Below are positions 58,654 to 64,000 of a DNA stretch of 64,000 nucleotides, in pieces; positions within the stretch are counted from its first letter, which is position 1; every line of letters begins with the position of its first letter. The DNA is from Bradyrhizobium sp. Arg816 (lineage in GTDB: Bacteria > Pseudomonadota > Alphaproteobacteria > Rhizobiales > Xanthobacteraceae), in contig NZ_JAPRAQ010000009.1 of NCBI RefSeq assembly GCF_029989365.1, positions 124,001-188,000 of the forward strand. Direction: 5' to 3'. The position numbers and the translations under genes are program-made. The notes under the pieces were generated by a model that had not been told where the DNA came from, did no database searches, and saw nothing but the letters and a program-made list of their open reading frames with translations.

Positions 58654-60041
58654 GAACGCTTCTCCTCGCGCTTGGCGGCACTGGTGTCCTTGATCAGATA
58701 GCCCGTCACCGAGCGCTTCTTCTCGAGCCATTTCTGCGCGACAGCGCGAACCTGGTCGGCGGTGACCGCGCGAATGCGGTCGGGCCAGCTCCTGATGTCC
58801 TCGATCGAGAGGCCCGTGGTCAGCGCGCCGCCATACCAGCGCGCCAGCACCGCCTGGTTGTCCTGGGCGTAGATCGCTTCCGCAATGAGCTGGGTCTTGA
58901 CCCGCTCGAGGTCCTCGGCGCGGATCGGGTTTTGTGCGATGTCGGCGATGACGCCGTCGACCACTTGCTCGACATCGGCAAAGCTGACGCCCGGTTTCGG
59001 TGAGGCCGAGATCGCAAACTGGGTCGGGTCGAGCGAGATGCTCGAATAGCTTGCGCTGGCGGAGACCGCGAGCGGCTTGTCGACCACGAGCGCGCGGTAG
59101 AGATAGGAATTGCTGCCGCTGCCCATCAGCTGCGCCAGCACGTCGAGGGCGGCGCTTTCACCGGCCGCGGCGGTCGTCGCCGACGGTACGAGATAGTAGC
59201 GGCGCAGGCTCGGCTGCTCGACGCGCGGGTCGGCCAGCGTGACCGTGCGCGGCGCCGCCGGCTCCGGCTCCTGCGGGCGGACGCGGCGCGCCGGGATCGC
59301 GGGCTGGGCCGGAATGGAGCCGAAATTCCGCTCGACCAGCGGGCGGATGTCGGCGGCTTCCACGTCGCCGGCGATCACGAGGATCGCGTTGTTCGGCGCG
59401 TAGAAGCGGCGGTAGAAGGCGAGCGCATCCTCGCGGTCGAGCTTCTCGATCTCCTGGTGCCAGCCGATCACCGGTCGGCCGTAGGGATGATTGAGATAGA
59501 GCGCGGCCATGATCTGCTCGTTGAGCCGCGCATCCGGATTGTTGGCGACCCGCATGTTGTACTCTTCGAGCACGACGTCGCGCTCGGGCAGCACGTTCTC
59601 GTCCTTGAGGATCAGGCCGGTCATGCGATCGGCCTCGAACTCCATCATGGTCGGCAGCTGCTCTTTCGGCACGCGCTGGTAGTAGTTGGTGTAGTCGACC
59701 GAGGTCGAGGCGTTCTCGTTGCCGCCGACGCGGAGCACGGTCTGGGAGAATTCGCCGACCGGATGCTTCGAGGTGCCCTTGAACATCAGATGTTCGAGGA
59801 AGTGCGCGAGCCCAGATTTGCCCGGCGTCTCGTCGGCCGAGCCGACCTTGTACCAGATCATCTCCGTGACCACGGGTGTGCGATGGTCCGGGATCACCAC
59901 GACCTGCATGCCGTTGGCGAGCGTGAAGCTGGCGGGCGGAGCCGATGTCACCGTGGTCTGGGCGAGGGCGGCGCTCGCTGAGAGGACACTCGTCGAAAGC
60001 AGCGCGGCAAGGAGGCAGGCGGCCGATCGGTAAGAGGACAT
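58650..60041 (-). CDS. M16 family zinc metallopeptidase, catalytic subunit
   Basis: A 463-residue exported peptidase. Signal peptide MSSYRSAACLLAALLSTSVLSASAALAQ. The zinc motif HFLEH is in SGLAHFLEHLMFKGTSKHP, with the downstream Glu in PERDVVLEEYNMRV; the C-terminal lobe has the usual LYRALVVDKPLAVSASASYSS. It degrades peptides in the periplasm as an M16B heterodimer with the next protein. ATG 60041 follows AAGGA at the right distance and fits the signal peptide. Confidence 0.93.
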   Translation of the reverse strand: MSSYRSAACLLAALLSTSVLSASAALAQTTVTSAPPASFTLANGMQVVVIPDHRTPVVTEMIWYKVGSADETPGKSGLAHFLEHLMFKGTSKHPVGEFSQTVLRVGGNENASTSVDYTNYYQRVPKEQLPTMMEFEADRMTGLILKDENVLPERDVVLEEYNMRVANNPDARLNEQIMAALYLNHPYGRPVIGWHQEIEKLDREDALAFYRRFYAPNNAILVIAGDVEAADIRPLVERNFGSIPAQPAIPARRVRPQEPEPAAPRTVTLADPRVEQPSLRRYYLVPSATTAAAGESAALDVLAQLMGSGSNSYLYRALVVDKPLAVSASASYSSISLDPTQFAISASPKPGVSFADVEQVVDGVIADIAQNPIRAEDLERVKTQLIAEAIYAQDNQAVLARWYGGALTTGLSIEDIRSWPDRIRAVTADQVRAVAQKWLEKKRSVTGYLIKDTSAAKREEKRS

Positions 60042-60248
60042 CATGATCCTTATGAAAAGGCCGAGCCCGGATGTCCGGCTCGGAGGCACGGCATGCTACA
60101 CCGTGCGGCTGAGGCTTCGCGTCACGAAGCAGAGAACTCAACGCTTAGGCAAGTTACTGATAAGCAATATGCAGACTGCGTCCGGCGTGCGTAAGCCGCC
60201 GGTGCCAGGATGCGCCTGTCAGGATGTCGCGGTGGGGCAGGAGCGGTA

Positions 60249-60971
60249 TTATTCCTTGTCCTTGCCCGACATGATGTCGAAATAGGTCCGGCGCGACTTG
60301 TCCGGCCCGGCGCCATAGGCGTAGTTCGGGGACGGCGTCTGGTAGCCCGGCGGCGGCTCGACCAGCGACGAACGCGGCGGTTCGCTGGTGAATTTCTTCT
60401 CTTCGGAGCTGTTGCCGCCCTTCATCATGTTCCACAGACCACCGGCGTAGCCGAGTTCGGCGGGACTGAGCGACGGGTTGCCGTTGGTACCCGGCTGGAT
60501 CGGGTCATTGCTTGTACGGGGGGCTGCGGCGACCTCGCCGGCCTTCATCTCAGCGGGCGTCAGAGGCTGGGCGGCCTGCCAGTTTTCCGTTGCCTTGGTA
60601 GCCTTCTTGCGTGCGGCAATGGCTTCCTTGCGGCGCTTCTCCTCGGGGTCCTTGGGCCAGTTCGGTGCATTCTTGGCCTGGGTCGCGGGAGGCGGCAGGT
60701 CCAGCTTGGGCGGCACGACCAGCGGGGAGCGCTCGCGATATTCGATGCCGGGCTTTTCCATGCTCTTGGCACCGATGCCGGACATCAGATTGTCGATGAT
60801 CTTCTCTTCGAAGGTCATCCCGTCATCATCCTCGTCGTCGTCACCGGCGCGGACCGGGCCAGCCGTCATGACGAGGCCGATGCCGAGCATGACAGCGGAC
60901 AATTTCAACGCCCGCCAGAACCCCGCTTTGGGATCTCGAACCATCGAACCGCTGGTCTCGGAGCTGCGCAT
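60249..60971 (-). CDS. Exported protein of unknown function, Pro/Lys-rich
   Basis: A 240-residue protein with an N-terminal membrane or signal segment (FWRALKLSAVMLGIGLVMTAGPVRAG) followed by an acidic stretch (DDDEDDDG), then FEEKIIDNLMSGIGAKSMEKPGIEYRERSPLVVPPKLDLPPPATQAKNAPNWPKDPEEKRRKEAIAARKKATKA and a Ser/Pro/Tyr-rich tail (PPPGYQTPSPNYAYGAGPDKSRRTYFDIMSGKDKE). I know similar proteins only from Bradyrhizobium and relatives, always downstream of lspA. No function. Start ATG 60971 or 60944. Confidence 0.7.
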   Translation of the reverse strand: MRSSETSGSMVRDPKAGFWRALKLSAVMLGIGLVMTAGPVRAGDDDEDDDGMTFEEKIIDNLMSGIGAKSMEKPGIEYRERSPLVVPPKLDLPPPATQAKNAPNWPKDPEEKRRKEAIAARKKATKATENWQAAQPLTPAEMKAGEVAAAPRTSNDPIQPGTNGNPSLSPAELGYAGGLWNMMKGGNSSEEKKFTSEPPRSSLVEPPPGYQTPSPNYAYGAGPDKSRRTYFDIMSGKDKE

Positions 60972-61077
60972 CACTGTACCTGTTCCATATTGTGGCAGAT
61001 TGCTGCACTTTGCCGCTCGTACGCGGCCAATCCTCGCAAAAAGCAGGGTTCCACCTGCCGGTCCGTATCGGCCGGGA

Positions 61078-61572
61078 TCAGGGCGCTTTTGCGGCGGGTA
61101 CCCCCAGGAAGGAATCATACAATAGCGCCGCCACCCCGACAACGATGGCCACGTCAGCGAGGTTAAACACGTACCAATTATAGGTATTTCCACCGATCTC
61201 GATGTGGAACAGGGCGAAATCGACCACCGCGCCGTAGGCGAAGCGGTCGATGCCATTGCCGATCGCGCCGCCGATGATCAGCCCGAGGGCGATCGTGGCA
61301 AGCAGGGTGTGCGAGCGGGCCATCCAGATGGCGAGAGCGACCACGGCGACGACCTTGACCGCCATCAGCGCGATCTGCGCCGACTGGCCATCGTTCTGGA
61401 GCCAGCCGAAGCTGATCCCGATGTTCCAGGCCAGCACCAGGTCGAAGAACGGCGTCACCTTCACCACGCCGCGACGGGCGAGGTCGAACACGTTCAGGAG
61501 CCAAAGCTTTGAGGCCTGGTCGGCCACCAGCGTGACCACGGCCGCGAGGATGCCGGCGCGAAGCGGGGTCAT
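61078..61572 (-). CDS. lspA: Lipoprotein signal peptidase LspA
   Basis: A 164-residue signal peptidase II that cuts lipoprotein precursors. Four membrane helices and the two catalytic aspartates: GGAIGNGIDRFAYGAVVDF and YNWYVFNLADVAIVVG. Also the early ADQASKLWLLNVF and WNIGISFGWLQ. The gene starts nine bases after ileS ends, the usual ileS-lspA order. Confidence 0.97.
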   Translation of the reverse strand: MTPLRAGILAAVVTLVADQASKLWLLNVFDLARRGVVKVTPFFDLVLAWNIGISFGWLQNDGQSAQIALMAVKVVAVVALAIWMARSHTLLATIALGLIIGGAIGNGIDRFAYGAVVDFALFHIEIGGNTYNWYVFNLADVAIVVGVAALLYDSFLGVPAAKAP

Positions 61573-61581
61573 GGCCGGGGA

Positions 61582-64000
61582 TCAGACCCCCACCCCCAGC
61601 GCCTTCCATTCGCGCAGCGCCTGGGCGTCGCGCGGGGTGACGTCGGGGTATTCAGGGTCTTCACCGACCGTCGGCGAGATCTTCCAGGAGCGGGCGCATT
61701 TGGTGCCGACCGCCTTCTCGACGACGACCGCGACGCCGGGCACCGCATCGAGACGGAATGCGCCCGCCGGCGCCTCGCCCTCACGCACCTCGTAGTTCGA
61801 GGTGATGCAGACCTCGGCGAGATCGGTGTCGAACAGCGTCGCCAGCATGTCGCGGTCGGCGACATAGATCACCGGCGAGGCCTCGAGCGACGAGCCGATG
61901 TTCTTGGCGGCGCGTTCGAGCTCCAGCGCGCCGGTGACGACGCGGCGGACGTTGCGGATCGTCTCCCACTTCGCGGCGAGCCTGTCGTCACGGAGCTTCT
62001 CGATGCCTTCGGGAAACAGGGTTAGATGGACGGAAGGCTCCGCGTTTGGCCGGAACATGCGCCAGGCTTCGTCGGTCGTGAAGCTCAGGATCGGCGCAAG
62101 CCATTTCAGGAGCGCATCGCACAACAGGTCGATCGTGGTGAGCGCGGCCTTGCGCGCCGGCGAGGACGGCGGGTCGCAATAGAGCGTGTCCTTGCGGATA
62201 TCGAAGTAGAACGCCGACAGCTCGGAGTTCATGAAGGCCGCGAGGCTTGCGACGACGGTCTTGTAGTCGAAGGCGGCATAGGCCGTGCGAACGGTTTCGG
62301 CATGGCCGGCCAGTTCGTGCAGCATCAGCCGCTCGAGCTCGGGCATCTCGGCATAGGCGACCTTCTCGCTCGCCTTGAAGTGATGCAGCGTACCGAGCAT
62401 CCAGCGGATCGAGTTGCGCAGCTTGCGATAGGTCTCGATCGTGTTCTTCAGGATCTCCGGGCCGATGCGCTGGTCGTCGGCATAGTCGGTGGCGCAGACC
62501 CACAGGCGCAGGATGTCCGCGCCCGAATCCTTGATCACCTTCTGCGGCTCGACGGTGTTGCCGAGCGACTTCGACATCTTGCGGCCGTTCTCGTCGAGCG
62601 TGAAGCCGTGGGTGAGCACGACGTCGTAGGGCGCGCGGCCCCGCGTGCCTGCGCTTTCCAGCAGCGAGGAATGAAACCAGCCGCGATGCTGGTCGCTGCC
62701 TTCCAGATACATCACGGTGTCGTTGCCGCCGTCGATCTTGCGGACGATGTTGCCGAGCTGCGGGAAGTTCTGGCGATCCTCGAGTACGAAGGCGTGCGTG
62801 GAGCCTGAATCGAACCAGACGTCGCAGATGTCGTCGACCTTCTTCCAGTCCTCGCTCGCGCGGGACCCTAGGAAGCGTTCGCGGGCGCCGTCCATGTACC
62901 AGGCGTCGGCGCCTTCCTCCATGAAGGCTTCGGTGATGCGCTGGTTGACGATCTCGTCCTGCAGGATCTCGGCCGAGCCGTCGCTCTTCTCGCGCACGAA
63001 CACGGCGATCGGCACGCCCCAGGCGCGCTGGCGCGAGATCACCCAGTCCGGACGGTTGGCGATCATGCCGTTGATGCGGTTCTCGCCCGACGGCGGCACC
63101 CATTGCGTGACCGAGATCGCATGCAGCGCGCGGGCGCGCAGCGTGTCGCCCTTCTTCGCATGGCCGTCCTCGCTGATGTCCTTGTCCATCGCGATGAACC
63201 ATTGCGGCGTGTTGCGGAAGATCACCGGCTTCTTCGAGCGCCAGGAGTGCGGATATTGATGCTTGAGGCGGCCGCGGGCGAGCAGCTTGCCGCCCTCGAT
63301 CAGCGCCTTGATCACGGCCTCGTTGGCATCGCCCTTCTCGCCCTTGTCGTTGAGCACGCGCTTGCCGGTGAAGCCGGGGGCCTGCGCCGTGTAGGCGCCG
63401 TTCTCGTCGACGGTGTAGGGGATCGCGGTCGGGATGCCGCGCGCATCGAGCTCGCGGGTGTTGGCCGTCCAGACGTCGAAGTCCTCGCGGCCGTGGCTCG
63501 GCGCGGTGTGCACGAAGCCTGTGCCGGTGTCGTCGGTGACATGCTCGCCGGCGAGCAACGGCACGATGAACTCGTAACCGCCACCGAAGCCGCGGAGGGG
63601 ATGGGCGCATTCCACGGCGTCCAGCGTGTCGCCGGGAATGTCGCGCACCTTCTCATAGGACGTGACGCGCGCCTGCTTGAACACCTCTGCGGCGAGCGCA
63701 TCGGCCAGGATCAGGAGATCGCCGTTCCTGGCCCAGTTGTCGGCGGGCGCATCCGTCACCTTGTAGAGGCCGTAGGCGATTTTCGGCGAGAACGAGATCG
63801 CGCGGTTGCCGGGCAGCGTCCAAGGCGTGGTGGTCCAGATCACGACCGAGGCACTGGCGAGTGCGCCATGTGCCGGTGACGTGACGGGAAACTTCACCCA
63901 CACCATGTCGGAAGTGTAGTCCTCGTACTCGACCTCGGCTTCCGCAAGCGCGGTCTTCTCGACCACGCTCCACATCACCGGCTTGGAGCCGCGATAGAGC
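61582..64000 (-). CDS. ileS: Isoleucyl-tRNA synthetase (C-terminal 805 residues)
   Basis: The 5' end (about 190 residues with the HIGH motif) is outside the window. Within it: the editing domain (VIWTTTPWTLPGNRAISFSP, GFVHTAPSHGREDFDVW), the WVISRQRAWGVPIAVF segment, MYLEGSDQHRGWFHSSLLES, the KMSKS motif in ENGRKMSKSLGNTVEPQKV, and the anticodon-binding helical domain. It charges tRNA-Ile with isoleucine and clears valine mischarge. It is the first gene of an ileS-lspA unit. Confidence 0.97.
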   Translation of the reverse strand, partial: LYRGSKPVMWSVVEKTALAEAEVEYEDYTSDMVWVKFPVTSPAHGALASASVVIWTTTPWTLPGNRAISFSPKIAYGLYKVTDAPADNWARNGDLLILADALAAEVFKQARVTSYEKVRDIPGDTLDAVECAHPLRGFGGGYEFIVPLLAGEHVTDDTGTGFVHTAPSHGREDFDVWTANTRELDARGIPTAIPYTVDENGAYTAQAPGFTGKRVLNDKGEKGDANEAVIKALIEGGKLLARGRLKHQYPHSWRSKKPVIFRNTPQWFIAMDKDISEDGHAKKGDTLRARALHAISVTQWVPPSGENRINGMIANRPDWVISRQRAWGVPIAVFVREKSDGSAEILQDEIVNQRITEAFMEEGADAWYMDGARERFLGSRASEDWKKVDDICDVWFDSGSTHAFVLEDRQNFPQLGNIVRKIDGGNDTVMYLEGSDQHRGWFHSSLLESAGTRGRAPYDVVLTHGFTLDENGRKMSKSLGNTVEPQKVIKDSGADILRLWVCATDYADDQRIGPEILKNTIETYRKLRNSIRWMLGTLHHFKASEKVAYAEMPELERLMLHELAGHAETVRTAYAAFDYKTVVASLAAFMNSELSAFYFDIRKDTLYCDPPSSPARKAALTTIDLLCDALLKWLAPILSFTTDEAWRMFRPNAEPSVHLTLFPEGIEKLRDDRLAAKWETIRNVRRVVTGALELERAAKNIGSSLEASPVIYVADRDMLATLFDTDLAEVCITSNYEVREGEAPAGAFRLDAVPGVAVVVEKAVGTKCARSWKISPTVGEDPEYPDVTPRDAQALREWKALGVGV

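Overview
This 64-kb window reads as a piece of a high-GC alphaproteobacterial chromosome of the Bradyrhizobium/Rhodopseudomonas (Nitrobacteraceae) type. The evidence is the strong GC codon bias, the set of small conserved families typical of that group (DUF2093, DUF4170, DUF6101, DUF2076, a CheZ-like protein, RHH_4), a groESL operon with a CIRCE operator, and several families of intergenic palindromic repeats that I associate with Bradyrhizobium genomes. No rRNA, tRNA or CRISPR array was found. Both edges cut a gene: an acyltransferase at the left and ileS at the right.

Layout. 0-10 kb: acyltransferase 3' end, ABM monooxygenase-like gene, glcEF, a lysine/alanine-rich histone-like protein, a TorF-type porin, a BacA/BclA-like ABC transporter and an L-lactate permease. 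10-18 kb: secreted proteins, the groES-groEL operon with promoter, CIRCE and intercistronic palindrome, a lipoprotein, a CheZ-like protein, an L,D-transpeptidase and a DUF2076 protein. 18-25 kb: a coupled glycosyltransferase/deacetylase pair, hisZ-hisG, a wHTH plus AraC regulator pair, and rsmE. 25-34 kb: ubiA, then a tight operon pmbA - inositol-phosphatase family - DUF4170 - DUF374 acyltransferase - waaA - lpxK, which covers lipid A/Kdo assembly. 34-38.5 kb: sparse accessory DNA with small genes, an apparently nucleophile-less hydrolase and a complete IS481-family element. 38.6-42.3 kb: xseA and a three-gene operon (hydrolase, membrane protein, HTH_34-type regulator) whose promoter carries a matching inverted-repeat operator. 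42.4-44.5 kb: an accessory patch with lower-GC codon use. 44.7-52.9 kb: housekeeping genes purD, tadA, rluB, rsmD, mutL and an RHH protein. 53-64 kb: a GMC oxidoreductase/subunit 3/VOC/cytochrome c cluster, arfB, a pair of M16 peptidases, lspA and ileS.

The genes work mostly as household envelope, translation and repair functions. I see no defence island, prophage or secondary-metabolite cluster. The most interesting items are the autoregulated-looking operon at 40.4 kb, the NaxD/FlmF2-like pair at 18-20 kb, the BclA-like transporter, the IS481 insertion mapped to the base inside a genomic repeat, the hydrolase that lacks its nucleophile, and RluB with a very long Arg/Asp-rich disordered head.
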